NCBI GenBank assembly: GCA_949025205.1
Contig: CARMXJ010000035.1
Coordinates: 1-13,625 of the forward strand
DNA length: 13,625 bases
Source of the DNA: an uncultured Bacilli bacterium
GTDB taxonomy: Bacteria > Bacillota_I > Bacilli_A > RF39 > UBA660
Direction: 5' to 3'
Part shown: positions 13,563-13,625 of the stretch, one piece after another
Layout: every line of letters begins with the position of its first letter
Numbering within the stretch: the stretch's first letter is position 1
The notes under the pieces: model-generated
The model's database searches: none
What the model saw: only the letters and a program-made list of their open reading frames with translations
Told to the model about the DNA's origin: nothing
Made by a program: the position numbers and the translations under genes

Positions 13563-13625
13563 ATAATTTCATTGTTACTATTCACAGTCGATTAAAATAA
13601 ATAAACTCAAAAAGTGATGAAATTA

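Noticed and set aside
1..13625. tRNA, rRNA, CRISPR array, insertion sequence or known riboswitch
   Set aside because: I looked for spaced direct repeats, transposase motifs, tRNA arms and common riboswitch cores on both strands and saw none. The hairpins found are explained by terminators, the operator and the toxin-like locus.

Overview
The window is strongly A+T-rich and reads as chromosomal DNA of a low-GC Gram-positive of the Bacilli / Erysipelotrichia / Mycoplasmatota-related kind, probably an anaerobe. The clues are a Gram-positive primosome pair (DnaB-type initiation protein and DnaI helicase loader), a ferredoxin-type [FeFe]-hydrogenase, AGGAGG ribosome binding sites, TTGNNN-17-TATAAT promoters and U-tailed hairpin terminators. 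The 13 complete genes end in TAA (8) or TAG (5), never TGA. Trp is TGG wherever I checked, so the standard code fits. Species-level placement is not possible from the sequence alone.

Layout. Positions 1-9260 are read almost entirely leftwards. In transcription order these are: an XRE regulator with a palindromic operator on its own promoter, a two-helix membrane protein, a TPR-like protein, an unrecognised helical protein with its own promoter, a membrane-anchored thioredoxin-like protein ending in a very clean terminator, then dnaB and an ABC exporter half-transporter. A roughly 690-base gap follows, then dnaI and an [FeFe]-hydrogenase that ends at a hairpin. Positions 9279-13562 are read rightwards: a soluble acyltransferase-like protein with its own promoter and terminator, then a 7-TM hybrid histidine kinase overlapping an HPt-receiver protein, closed by a terminator.

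The most interesting part is the gap at 2540-2845, which longest-ORF calling leaves blank. On the minus strand it holds a 30-residue peptide with 14 consecutive Ile/Leu/Val residues behind a 10-base perfect Shine-Dalgarno. That Shine-Dalgarno is folded into a hairpin; a TATAAT promoter lies upstream and a terminator downstream. On the plus strand, a TTGAAT-17-TATATT extended -10 promoter would fire a convergent RNA of about 110 nt that ends at its own 11-bp terminator inside the peptide's last codons. This is the architecture of a type I toxin-antitoxin locus (txpA/RatA, bsrG/SR4 style), and the peptide matches no family I know. It sits between dnaB and dnaI, which are adjacent in Bacillus.

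How the genes work together. DnaB and DnaI load the replicative helicase. The kinase (His245 to Asp537) and its overlapping partner (His62 to Asp174) carry every site for a four-step phosphorelay, but neither has an output domain. The XRE/membrane/TPR/unknown/thioredoxin group looks like one envelope-related transcription region, with function unknown.
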